Shown here: positions 6,023-14,506 of the stretch, piece by piece
Numbering within the stretch: the first letter of the stretch is position 1
Layout: every line of letters starts with the position of its first letter
Assembly (NCBI GenBank): GCA_046152925.1
Contig: JBJXFX010000083.1
Location: 1-15,271, forward strand
Reading direction: 5' to 3'
From: CAMAUF01 sp046152925
Lineage (GTDB): Bacteria > Chloroflexota > Dehalococcoidia > Tepidiformales > Tepidiformaceae
Length of the DNA: 15,271 nucleotides
Made by a program: the position numbers and the translations under genes
The notes under the pieces: generated by a model
The model's database searches: none
Told to the model about the DNA's origin: nothing
The model's input: only the letters and a program-made list of their open reading frames with translations

Positions 6023-7126
6023 ATGGCCCACGGCCTCTTCGTCGAGCCCTTCTACGGCGGCAGCCACCGCGCCTTCCTCGACGGCCTCGTCGACCATTCG
6101 CGTCACTCGCTCACGCTGCTCACGCTCCCCGATGGCGAATGGCGGCGGCGAATGCGCCGCGGGGCGCAGGAGCTCGCGACCTCAGCGCCACCCGGCGATG
6201 TCCGACCGGACTTCATGGTCGCGAGCGACATGCTCGACCTGCCCACCTACCTCGCGCTCACGCGCCGCTGGTCCGCGGAGATTCCCGTCCTTTACTACCT
6301 CCACGAAAACCAGCTCACCTATCCTCGGATCAAGGGGACCAAGCTCGACTCCTGGTTCGGCGCGATGAACTACCTCTCGGCGCGGGCGGCCGACCGCGTC
6401 GCATTTAACTCGGGCTACCATCGCGACTCGTTTCTCGGTGCGCTTCGCGAGATGGAACACCGCCCGAACAACTGGCTCGTGCCAGCGGCGGTCGCCACCA
6501 TCGAGGCCAAGAGCGTCGTGCTCGCGCCGGGGGTCGACCTCGCTTGGCTCGATGGTCTGCGGCCAGCGGCCCGACGTCCCGGCCCGCCGCGCCTGCTCTG
6601 GAACCACCGCTGGGAGTTCGACAAGTCGCCGGACCTCTTCGCCCGGACGGTACGGTGGCTTGCGAGCGGGGGCCACGCCTTCGAACTGATCCTCGCGGGC
6701 GAGCCTGGCCTGAACCCGAGCCCCGCCTTCGCGGAGCTCCGGGCCGCCCTTCCCGGCCGCGTCATCCACTTTGGCTACGCCGCGACGCGCGAAGCCTATG
6801 GCCGTCTCATCTGGGATGCGGACATCGTCGTGAGCACGACGCAGCACGAGTTCTTCGGCATCGGGATGGTCGAGGCGCTCTACGCGGGCTGCTGGCCGGT
6901 GGCGCCGCGCCGTTACAACTACCCGGCGCTGGTCGCCCCGGAAGTGCACGACCTCGCCCTCTGGGACGACGAGCCTGGGCTCCGCGAGCAGCTCGCGGAA
7001 GCGCTCGCCCGCGTCGCCGCCGGGTATACGGCACCTGCGGTGCTGCGGACCGCCGTTACGCCGTTCGCGTGGCCCTCGGTCGTCCCGGCGTGGGACGCCG
7101 CCCTCGACGGGCTCGTGCGGCGTTAA
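6023..7126 (+). CDS. DUF3524 glycosyltransferase, tRNA-queuosine mannosyltransferase (QTMAN/GTDC1) family
   Basis: This 367-residue protein has the hallmarks of the DUF3524/GTDC1 family: VEPFYGGSHRAF at the N-terminus (residues 7-18), LYYLHENQLTYPR (90-102), FNSGYHRDSFL (128-138), LLWNHRWEFDKSPDLF (191-206), and STTQHEFFGIGMVEAL (271-286), the last being the sugar-nucleotide binding region of a GT-B retaining glycosyltransferase. The vertebrate member transfers mannose from GDP-mannose to queuosine-34 of tRNA-Asp. Bacterial members carry the same domain, but I infer rather than know that this one modifies tRNA. It starts at ATG 6023, 8 nt after the HAD gene stop, without a clear ribosome binding site, so translation is probably coupled. 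It is the last gene of the three-gene operon. Confidence 0.88.
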   Translation: MAHGLFVEPFYGGSHRAFLDGLVDHSRHSLTLLTLPDGEWRRRMRRGAQELATSAPPGDVRPDFMVASDMLDLPTYLALTRRWSAEIPVLYYLHENQLTYPRIKGTKLDSWFGAMNYLSARAADRVAFNSGYHRDSFLGALREMEHRPNNWLVPAAVATIEAKSVVLAPGVDLAWLDGLRPAARRPGPPRLLWNHRWEFDKSPDLFARTVRWLASGGHAFELILAGEPGLNPSPAFAELRAALPGRVIHFGYAATREAYGRLIWDADIVVSTTQHEFFGIGMVEALYAGCWPVAPRRYNYPALVAPEVHDLALWDDEPGLREQLAEALARVAAGYTAPAVLRTAVTPFAWPSVVPAWDAALDGLVRR

Positions 7127-7133
7127 ATCGATC

Positions 7134-7169
7134 GCTCGCCTTCACAGTTCGCCATTCGGCGAGCATTAT
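7134..7169 (+). promoter_or_regulatory. Candidate promoter with embedded palindrome
   Basis: TTCACA (7141-7146) and CATTAT (7164-7169) are separated by 17 nt, with the -10 ending 8 nt before ATG 7178. The spacer holds TCGCC-ATTC-GGCGA (7149-7162), a perfect 5-bp palindrome. A competing 7-bp pairing, GCTCGCC 7134-7140 with GGCGAGC 7158-7164, is also possible. It may be an operator or a weak intergenic hairpin; there is no T-tract for a typical terminator. Confidence 0.45.
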
Positions 7170-7177
7170 GGTCAGCG

Positions 7178-8164
7178 ATGGCGAGCAAACCCCTCCCCCG
7201 GGACCGAGGGCCTGCGCGGCACATCTGGGGGCCGCTTCTGCGCGAGTGGTCTCGCCTCCCGGAGGGCGTGCAGCACGCCGGGACCGTGATCGCGCGCACC
7301 TTTCGCGGCTACTACACCGACAGTTGCGGCACCTACGCGGCCGCCATCGCCTACTACGCCATCTTCTCGCTCATCCCGCTGGCGCTGATCATCCTCTCCG
7401 TCGCGGGCCTCGTTGTGGACCCGAACCGGGTTGTGAACTTTGTCTTCGACCAGTTCCCCCTCGAAGAGACCGATTCCGTCCGTGACAACGTGACCGAGAT
7501 CGTCAACCGCGCCCAGGGCTCGAGCGCGGTGGGCCTCGGGTTCGGCGTGATCGCGCTCGTCTGGACATCCTCGGGCATTTTCGGGGCCGTCCGCCGGGGG
7601 TTGAACGCCGCGAACCACGCCCGGCCCCGCGCCTTCTGGCGCGGCAAGCTCCTCGACGTCATGGTCATCCCGGTCGCCGGGATCCTCATCTCGCTGTCGG
7701 TCTCGCTCTCTGGCCTCGCCCAAGTGGTGGTCCAACGGACGGGCGGCGTGGGGCCGCTCGACGCGACCGAAGCGTGGCGCGCGATGTCCCTTGGGTTCTC
7801 GGCGGTCATTTCGTTTGTGATGTTCGGGTCGCTCTACCGTTTCGTGCCGAGCCAGCGGCCACGCTGGCAGGAAGCGCTGGCGAGCGCGGCCTTCGCGACC
7901 GTCGCATTCGAGACCACGAAGGTGCTCTACACCATCATCGCCAGCCTGACGCCGTATACGCGTGACACGGCGGTGTACGCCGGGATCGGGACGGCGCTCG
8001 CCTTCCTGTTTTGGATGTACCTGAACGCATCGATCCTCCTGCTCGGGGCCGAATTCGGGCGGGCGCTCCGCACGATCCGGACGACGGATCACGAGGCCCA
8101 AAGCTTCCTCGCCCCCTTCCGCCGAGAACTGCGCCCCATGCGCCGCAGCCGCCGCCGTGGATGA
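7178..8164 (+). CDS. YihY/BrkB-family inner membrane protein
   Basis: A 328-residue membrane protein with six predicted transmembrane segments at about residues 53-80, 117-138, 160-185, 203-223, 232-256 and 266-292. Family signatures include the N-terminal GTYAAAIAYYAIFSLIPLAL, the WTSSGIFGAVRRGLNAA segment after TM2, LYRFVPSQRPRW between TM4 and TM5, and GTALAFLFWMYLNASILLLG with GAEFGRAL in TM6. The family was once called ribonuclease BN by mistake; its real function is not settled. The cytoplasmic tail is Arg-rich. ATG 7178 follows a plausible promoter very closely, so the mRNA may be leaderless. The gene stands alone between the DUF3524 operon and the SUF operon. Confidence 0.92.
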   Translation: MASKPLPRDRGPARHIWGPLLREWSRLPEGVQHAGTVIARTFRGYYTDSCGTYAAAIAYYAIFSLIPLALIILSVAGLVVDPNRVVNFVFDQFPLEETDSVRDNVTEIVNRAQGSSAVGLGFGVIALVWTSSGIFGAVRRGLNAANHARPRAFWRGKLLDVMVIPVAGILISLSVSLSGLAQVVVQRTGGVGPLDATEAWRAMSLGFSAVISFVMFGSLYRFVPSQRPRWQEALASAAFATVAFETTKVLYTIIASLTPYTRDTAVYAGIGTALAFLFWMYLNASILLLGAEFGRALRTIRTTDHEAQSFLAPFRRELRPMRRSRRRG

Positions 8165-8183
8165 GTCGCATCGACGACTTTAA

Positions 8184-8197
8184 TAACGAAGAAGTTG
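8184..8197. promoter_or_regulatory. Candidate SufR operator (TAAC-N6-GTTG)
   Basis: TAAC (8184-8187), six bases, GTTG (8194-8197) differs at one outer base from the cyanobacterial SufR operator CAAC-N6-GTTG. It overlaps the predicted -35 box of the SUF operon (8195-8200), a position suited to repression. Only the inner AAC/GTT is truly symmetric, so chance similarity is possible. Confidence 0.5.
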
Positions 8198-8223
8198 CAA
8201 AAGTAGCGAAACCCCCGTACGCT
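8195..8223 (+). promoter_or_regulatory. Candidate SUF operon promoter
   Basis: TTGCAA (8195-8200) and TACGCT (8218-8223) are separated by exactly 17 nt. The -10 ends 7 nt before ATG 8231, so transcription would begin at or next to the start codon and the regulator mRNA would be leaderless; no ribosome binding site is present. Confidence 0.55.
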
Positions 8224-8230
8224 CACGACT

Positions 8231-8887
8231 ATGCAAGGCACACGAGACCGGGTCCTTGAGTTGCTCCTGGAGCAACGCTCCGCGCGAGCCGAAGACCTCG
8301 CGACCGCGCTGGACATCACCGTGCCAGCGATCCGCAGGCACCTGGACCACCTCCGTGCCGATGGCCTGATCGACATGCGGGCCGTGAAGCAAGCCATGGG
8401 CCGGCCCTACTACGACTACTTCCCCACCAAGAAGGCGATCGCCAACTTGCCGGGGTCGTATGCGGACCTCCTTGCCCGCGTCCTCCAAAGCGTGGACACG
8501 AGCCCGGCGGTCGTCGAGACGGTCACGCTTGGCATGGCAAACGCCGTCGCCTCCCGGCACCGCGATGCTATGGACCTCCCGGCCGCCTCCGCTGCGGAAC
8601 GAGTCGACCACGTCACGACCTCCCTCAAGCAAGAGGGCATCCTTCAGGACTGGCACGCCGAAGCCGACGGTTTTCACCTGATCAACGGCCAATGCCCCTA
8701 CCGGGTCGCCGCCGAGGTCTCCAGCCTCCCCTGCGAATCCGACCGTAAAGCAATCGCGATGCTGCTCGAAATGGACGTGCAACAGGTCCGGCGCATCGTC
8801 GATGGAGCGGCGTGCTGCGAGTACGTCGCCCGCCCAACGAACCACCAGGCCTTCGCGGCCATGAAAGGAACCGAGCCCGCCTCATGA
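8231..8887 (+). CDS. sufR: SufR-like Fe-S-sensing transcriptional regulator of the SUF operon
   Basis: A 218-residue protein with an N-terminal winged helix (about 6-60; LATALDITVPAIRRHLDHLRADGLID) of the ArsR/DeoR-like type and a C-terminal ligand domain. Cys155 (NGQCPYR), Cys168 (LPCES) and the pair Cys195-Cys196 (GAACCEY) remain as cluster ligands. The intervals 155-168 and 168-196 match those I recall for the mycobacterial SufR ligand triad, with Cys196 the likely third ligand. SufR proteins bind a [4Fe-4S] cluster and repress suf genes when clusters are plentiful. The gene heads the operon, overlaps sufC by 4 nt (ATGA), and carries a SufR-like operator over its own -35 box, which suggests autoregulation. 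ATG 8231 fits a leaderless transcript. Confidence 0.88.
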   Translation: MQGTRDRVLELLLEQRSARAEDLATALDITVPAIRRHLDHLRADGLIDMRAVKQAMGRPYYDYFPTKKAIANLPGSYADLLARVLQSVDTSPAVVETVTLGMANAVASRHRDAMDLPAASAAERVDHVTTSLKQEGILQDWHAEADGFHLINGQCPYRVAAEVSSLPCESDRKAIAMLLEMDVQQVRRIVDGAACCEYVARPTNHQAFAAMKGTEPAS

Positions 8888-9645
8888 ACAAGACGCCGCT
8901 CCTCGAAATCACCGACCTCCGCGCCAGCATCGGCGGAAAACAAATCCTCAACGGCCTAACGTTGACGATCTTCCCCGGTGAAGTGCACGCGATCATGGGG
9001 CCTAACGGCTCCGGCAAAAGCACGCTCGCGAACGTCCTCATGGGCAATCCCGCCTACGAAGTCACCAGCGGCGATGCCAAGCTCCTCGGCCAATCGCTGC
9101 TTGAGCTGGCGCCCGATGAGCGCGCCCGCCTCGGCCTCTTCCTCGCCTTCCAATATCCAGTCGCCATCCCAGGCGTGACGCTCGTCAACTTCCTCCGCCA
9201 GGCTGTCAGCGCCAAGCAGGGTCGCGATGTCCCCATCCGCGAGTTTCGCCAACTCCTCGACCAGCAGATGAACCTGCTCAAGGTCGACCGGGACTTCGCC
9301 CGCCGCTACGTCAACGACGGATTCTCGGGCGGCGAGAAGAAGCGCGCCGAGATGCTCCAGATGGCGATGCTCCAACCGCGCATGGCCGTGCTCGACGAGA
9401 CGGACTCAGGCCTCGACATCGATGCGCTCCGCACCGTCTCCGAAGGCGTCAACTCGCTCATGAACCCGGAGATGGGCCTGCTCCTCATCACGCACTACCA
9501 GCGCCTGCTGAACTACATCCGCCCGCAGTTCATCCATGTCCTGGTGAACGGCCGGATCGTGGCCTCGGGCGGCCCGGAGCTCGCTGAAGAGCTGGAATCC
9601 TCCGGTTACGACCGCTACGAAGCCGCAGTCGCGGCCAACGCTTAA
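8884..9645 (+). CDS. sufC: Fe-S cluster assembly ATPase SufC
   Basis: A 253-residue ABC-type ATPase that energises the SufBCD scaffold in the cytoplasm. Walker A GPNGSGKST (39-47), the Q-loop FLAFQYPVAIPG (Gln90), the SufC-type signature FSGGEKKRAEMLQM (147-160), Walker B and catalytic Glu VLDETDSGLDID (Glu172), and the H-loop His204 in LITHY are all present. FSGGEKKR together with DETDSGLD distinguishes SufC from transporter ATPases. ATG 8884 overlaps the sufR stop codon as ATGA, pointing to translational coupling. The frame is open further upstream to 8812, but that sequence duplicates the end of sufR and is not SufC-like. Confidence 0.97.
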   Translation: MNKTPLLEITDLRASIGGKQILNGLTLTIFPGEVHAIMGPNGSGKSTLANVLMGNPAYEVTSGDAKLLGQSLLELAPDERARLGLFLAFQYPVAIPGVTLVNFLRQAVSAKQGRDVPIREFRQLLDQQMNLLKVDRDFARRYVNDGFSGGEKKRAEMLQMAMLQPRMAVLDETDSGLDIDALRTVSEGVNSLMNPEMGLLLITHYQRLLNYIRPQFIHVLVNGRIVASGGPELAEELESSGYDRYEAAVAANA

Positions 9646-9655
9646 GGAGGCTGGA

Positions 9656-11062
<1,407 letters not shown>

Positions 11063-11093
11063 GCCGAGCGCCATCCATCGGTCCTTTCACGAA

Positions 11094-11114
11094 CATCCTC
11101 TCGCAGGATGGAGG
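11094..11114 (+). promoter_or_regulatory. Hairpin abutting the sufD ribosome binding site
   Basis: CATCCT (11094-11099), a CTCGC loop and AGGATG (11105-11110) form a perfect 6-bp stem. The right arm shares its last G with the GGAGG ribosome binding site (11110-11114) of sufD, 6 nt before its TTG start. This could tune sufD translation relative to sufB, or mark an RNA processing site. Confidence 0.45.
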
Positions 11115-11120
11115 TTCTCT

Positions 11121-12437
11121 TTGACAACCGCACAAGCAGACACCGCTTCGACTCTCGGCATGCAAGCGAGCGCCCAACTGGGCGCCTCGCTCAGCGACCT
11201 CCCGCGCGTGGCGGCGCTCCGCGGCCAGGGCGCCGCCCTCGGAGGCGCGCTTTCCTGGCCTGACGGCCGGCGCGAACGGCCCTGGAAGTACCTCGACGTC
11301 ACCGGCTACGACCTCGAAGGGCTCCGGCCGGCGCTTGACGCCGTCACGAGCGACATCGTCGAGGTGCGGAGAAGCTGCCCGGTGACCGGAGAGCAATCAG
11401 CCTTGGCGATCGTCCAAAACAGCCACGTGGCGCTCACCGAGGTCGAGCCAGATGTCGACGGGCTCACGCTCGCGGCGTTCGAAGGGGCGAGCGGGCTCGC
11501 CGCGGCTTCGATCGAGAAGCACCTCGGCACGGTGGTCGCCCCCGAGAAAAACCGCTTCACCGCCCTGCACTACGCCTTTCTCCGCGGCGGCGTCCTCATC
11601 CAGGTCGCCCCGAACGCCGAGGTCAAGCTCCCGGTCCGCATCGTCCGCGGCTTCCTCAGCGAGGGTCAGTTCGCCGCACCCCACACACTGATCGTCGCGG
11701 GCGCCAACAGCCGCGTCACGATCGTCGAGGACTTTCATTCCAGCGACGGCGAGATGGTGGTTGTGCCTGCGGTCGAAATCGTCCCCGGCCCGGGCGCGCA
11801 GGTGACCTACACGGCGATCCACCACTGGGGCGCGAAGACCAAGACGTTCCTTGAGCAGCGGATGGTCTCCGAACGCGACTCCGCGCTCGTCGCGACGCAC
11901 GTGGTCGCGGGCGGCGAGGTGGTCAAGGGGCATCTTGAGAGCTCGCTCGAAGGGCGCGGCTCATCGAGCGAACTCTACTCAGCCGTCATCGGCAGCGGCT
12001 CGCAGCACGTCGACTTCTACACCGTCCAAGACCACATCGGCCCCGATACGCGAAGCAACCTGCTCTTCAAGTCAGCGCTGGGGGGCAAGTCCCGCGCGGT
12101 CTACTACGGGCTCACCAAAGTCGGGCTCGGCGCCAAGAACGCCGACGCGAACCAGGAGAACCGCAATCTCTTGCTCAGCCGCCAGGCCAAAGCCGATTCG
12201 GACCCGGTACTTGAGATTCTGACGAGCGACGTCGTCCGGGTGAGCCACGGCGCCACCGCCGGACCCGTCGATAGGGAGCAGCTCTACTACCTCCAAACGC
12301 GCGGGATCCCCGCGAAAGAGGCTCAGAATCTGCTCGTCCGCGCGTTCCTTGGACATGCCATCGACCACGTGGGCAGCGATGCCATCCGTGATGAGCTCGG
12401 CGCCGTCCTCGACTCGCGGATGGCGCAACTGGCTTAG
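11121..12437 (+). CDS. sufD: Fe-S cluster assembly protein SufD
   Basis: A 438-residue SufD, partner of SufB in the SufBCD complex, thought to help iron entry. It has a SufD-like N-terminal helical part (LPRVAALRGQGAAL, then RPWKYLDVTGYDLEGL), the beta-helix core, and the conserved C-terminal VSHGATAGPVDREQLYYL, whose His376 corresponds to the functionally important His of E. coli SufD. The start is TTG 11121, chosen because GGAGG (11110-11114) is 6 nt upstream; the frame is open back to 11007, but that overlaps sufB out of frame. The TTG start and the 58-nt gap after sufB stand out in an operon whose other junctions are mostly overlaps or short gaps, and may lower SufD yield. Confidence 0.95.
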   Translation: MTTAQADTASTLGMQASAQLGASLSDLPRVAALRGQGAALGGALSWPDGRRERPWKYLDVTGYDLEGLRPALDAVTSDIVEVRRSCPVTGEQSALAIVQNSHVALTEVEPDVDGLTLAAFEGASGLAAASIEKHLGTVVAPEKNRFTALHYAFLRGGVLIQVAPNAEVKLPVRIVRGFLSEGQFAAPHTLIVAGANSRVTIVEDFHSSDGEMVVVPAVEIVPGPGAQVTYTAIHHWGAKTKTFLEQRMVSERDSALVATHVVAGGEVVKGHLESSLEGRGSSSELYSAVIGSGSQHVDFYTVQDHIGPDTRSNLLFKSALGGKSRAVYYGLTKVGLGAKNADANQENRNLLLSRQAKADSDPVLEILTSDVVRVSHGATAGPVDREQLYYLQTRGIPAKEAQNLLVRAFLGHAIDHVGSDAIRDELGAVLDSRMAQLA

Positions 12438-12473
12438 GCGCCCCGCGGCGCGGCCGCGGAGGAGGTCCCCGAA

Positions 12474-13715
12474 ATGGACACGCAGCGGATCCGGGCAGAC
12501 TTCCCCATCCTCTCCGAGGTGGTCAACGGCAAGCCGCTTGTCTACCTCGACAACGCCGCGACGACCCAAAAGCCGCGCGCGGTGATCGACGCGCTGGTGC
12601 GCTACTACGAGACACAGAACGCGAACATCCATCGCGGCATCCACACCCTCGCCGTCCGCGCTACCGACGCCTACGAGGCCGTGCGGCCGAAGGTCGCCCG
12701 GTTCCTCAACGCAACCTCGCCCGAGGAAATCATCTTCACGCGCAACACGAGCGAGGCGATCAACCTCGTCGCCCGCGCCTGGGGCGACCGCAACCTGCGC
12801 GCTGGCGACGAAATCGTGCTCACCCAAATGGAGCACCACTCGAACATCGTCCCTTGGCAGCTCTTGGCTGCGCGCACCGGCGCTCTCCTTCGCTACGCCG
12901 AGGTTACGGACGGCGGCTACTTGGACATCGTCTCGCTCCGCAGCCTGATCGGGCCGAAGACCAAAGTCGTCTCCGTCGTCCACATGTCGAACGTGCTCGG
13001 CGTGATCAACCCAGTCGCCGATATCGCCGCCATGGCCCACGAACACGGCGCGATCATGGTCGTCGATGGCGCCCAGAGCGCGCCGCACCTCCCGGTCGAT
13101 GTCCAGGCCCTGGGCTGCGACTTCTTCGCCCTCTCGGCCCACAAAATGCTTGGCCCGACCGGCGTTGGCGTCCTCTGGGGCAAGAAGCCGATCCTCGAAG
13201 CGATGGACCCCTTCCTCGGCGGCGGCGACATGATTTCGCTCGTCCGCGAAGAGGCCTCGACCTGGGCCGACCTCCCGCACAAGTTCGAAGCCGGCACGCC
13301 GAACATCGCCGATGTCATCGCGTTCGGGGCAGCGCTCGACTACATGGCGCCGATCGGCATGGACGCGATCCGTGCCCACGAAGTGGACCTTACGGGCTAC
13401 GCGATTGACCGGCTGCGCTCGCTACCGGAGATCTCGATTCACGGCCCGCTCGATGTCGCGCACCGTGGCGGCGCCGTCAGCTTCACCGTCGACGGCGTCC
13501 ATCCACACGACGTGAGCACCATGCTCGACGCCGAGGGCGTCGCCATCCGAGCTGGGCACCACTGCGCACAGCTGCTCATGCGCCGGCTCGGTGTCCCGGC
13601 CACCAATCGAGCGAGCTTCGCGCTCTACAACGAGCGCAGCGAGGTCGACATCCTGGTCGACGCGCTGCGCACCACTATCAGGATGTTTGGCCGTGGCGAA
13701 CGAACCGCTGTTTGA
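12474..13715 (+). CDS. sufS: Cysteine desulfurase SufS
   Basis: A 413-residue PLP-dependent class V aminotransferase-fold enzyme that takes sulfur from L-cysteine, leaving alanine, and holds it as a persulfide. Signatures: YLDNAATTQKP at the N-terminus, NTSEAINLVA, MEHHSNIVPW, VDGAQSAPHLPVDV, the PLP Lys224 in SAHKMLGPTGVG, and the active Cys364 in RAGHHCAQLLMRRLG. The RxGxHCA context marks the SufS (group II) type rather than NifS/IscS. ATG 12474 has the ribosome binding site GGAGGAGG (12458-12465) 8 nt upstream. The 3' end overlaps sufU by 23 nt, in keeping with the SufS-SufU partnership. Confidence 0.97.
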   Translation: MDTQRIRADFPILSEVVNGKPLVYLDNAATTQKPRAVIDALVRYYETQNANIHRGIHTLAVRATDAYEAVRPKVARFLNATSPEEIIFTRNTSEAINLVARAWGDRNLRAGDEIVLTQMEHHSNIVPWQLLAARTGALLRYAEVTDGGYLDIVSLRSLIGPKTKVVSVVHMSNVLGVINPVADIAAMAHEHGAIMVVDGAQSAPHLPVDVQALGCDFFALSAHKMLGPTGVGVLWGKKPILEAMDPFLGGGDMISLVREEASTWADLPHKFEAGTPNIADVIAFGAALDYMAPIGMDAIRAHEVDLTGYAIDRLRSLPEISIHGPLDVAHRGGAVSFTVDGVHPHDVSTMLDAEGVAIRAGHHCAQLLMRRLGVPATNRASFALYNERSEVDILVDALRTTIRMFGRGERTAV

Positions 13716-14145
13716 CGACCTCTACCGCGAAGTCATCCTCGACCACTCCCGCAACCCGCGGAACGTGGGCACGATGACAGCGCCCGACCGCACCGCCGAG
13801 GGCCTCAACCCCGTTTGCGGTGATGCTGTGCGGCTCGACCTCGCGCTAGACTCCGACCAGATTTGCGGCCTGATGTTCGATGGCCAAGGCTGCGCGATCA
13901 GCCAAGCGAGCGCGTCGCTGCTCACCGAACGGCTCCACGGGGCGACCCTCGGGGAGGCCCGCGGCGTCTGCCAAGCGATGCGCGCCATGCTGGTCGAAGG
14001 GGCCGACCCGGACGCCGTGCTCGGCGACTTGGAAGCGCTCCATGGCGTCGCGAAGTTCCCTGTGCGCGTGAAGTGCGCAATGCTCGCATGGAAACTCCTC
14101 GAGGGCGTCCTCGAGCAACCCACCCCCTCAGGAGCCAAAGCATGA
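13693..14145 (+). CDS. sufU: Zinc-dependent sulfurtransferase SufU
   Basis: A 150-residue SufU, which accepts persulfide sulfur from SufS and passes it to the scaffold. The zinc site is complete: Cys42 and Asp44 (NPVCGDAV), Cys67 (GQGCAISQAS) and Cys128 (VKCAMLAW), the same pattern as Bacillus SufU. The N-terminal LFDDLYREVILDHSRNPRNVG is typical. GTG 13693 is chosen over earlier in-frame codons because the family begins just before this motif; the gene overlaps sufS by 23 nt and sufT by 4 nt (ATGA). Presence of SufU rather than SufE points to a Gram-positive-like SUF system. Confidence 0.95.
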   Translation: MANEPLFDDLYREVILDHSRNPRNVGTMTAPDRTAEGLNPVCGDAVRLDLALDSDQICGLMFDGQGCAISQASASLLTERLHGATLGEARGVCQAMRAMLVEGADPDAVLGDLEALHGVAKFPVRVKCAMLAWKLLEGVLEQPTPSGAKA

Positions 14146-14462
14146 GTGAGACCGCCACGATCCCGACCTACGACCAGCTCCGCGAAAAGCTCGCCGAGGT
14201 CCAGGACCCCGAAATCAACATGAGCATCGTCGAGCTCGGGCTCGTCTACGACATCGAGTTCGACAACGGCACGGTGATCGTCACGATGACGCTGACCAGT
14301 CCCGGCTGCCCGCTCGGCCCTGTCATCCGGGGCGAAGCCTACGCGAAGCTGAAAGAGCTTCCCGGCGTCAAGGATGTCGACGTGAACCTCGTCTGGAGCC
14401 CGCCCTGGGATCCGCGCACGATGGCGAGCGAAGACGTGAAAATGGCGCTGGGCATCTGGTAG
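14142..14462 (+). CDS. sufT: SufT-like DUF59 (MIP18/PaaD-type) Fe-S maturation protein
   Basis: A 106-residue DUF59 protein. Visible marks are VQDPEINMSIVELGLVYDIE and MTLTSPGCPLGPVIRGEA with the conserved Cys of the family, then a C-terminal VNLVWSPPWDPRTMASEDVK. Proteins of this type next to suf genes assist transfer of clusters to targets. ATG 14142 overlaps the sufU stop as ATGA, with CAGGAG (14129-14134) 7 nt upstream. It is the last gene of the operon; no clear terminator hairpin is seen in the 44 nt that follow. Confidence 0.93.
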   Translation: MSETATIPTYDQLREKLAEVQDPEINMSIVELGLVYDIEFDNGTVIVTMTLTSPGCPLGPVIRGEAYAKLKELPGVKDVDVNLVWSPPWDPRTMASEDVKMALGIW

Positions 14463-14494
14463 ACAACCTTCACCCCGCCTTGCGCCCGCGTCCC

Positions 14495-14500
14495 TAAGAT
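14495..14500 (+). promoter_or_regulatory. Candidate -10 box for the lipoprotein gene
   Basis: TAAGAT lies exactly 6 nt before ATG 14507, giving a possible leaderless transcript; no ribosome binding site is seen. A matching -35 is not convincing. Confidence 0.4.
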
Positions 14501-14506
14501 ACCCTC

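Noticed and set aside
11108..11120. ATG at 11108 as a possible start after sufB
   Set aside because: It is out of frame with sufD, and its frame gives no SufD-like sequence; it also overlaps the ribosome binding site used by TTG 11121.
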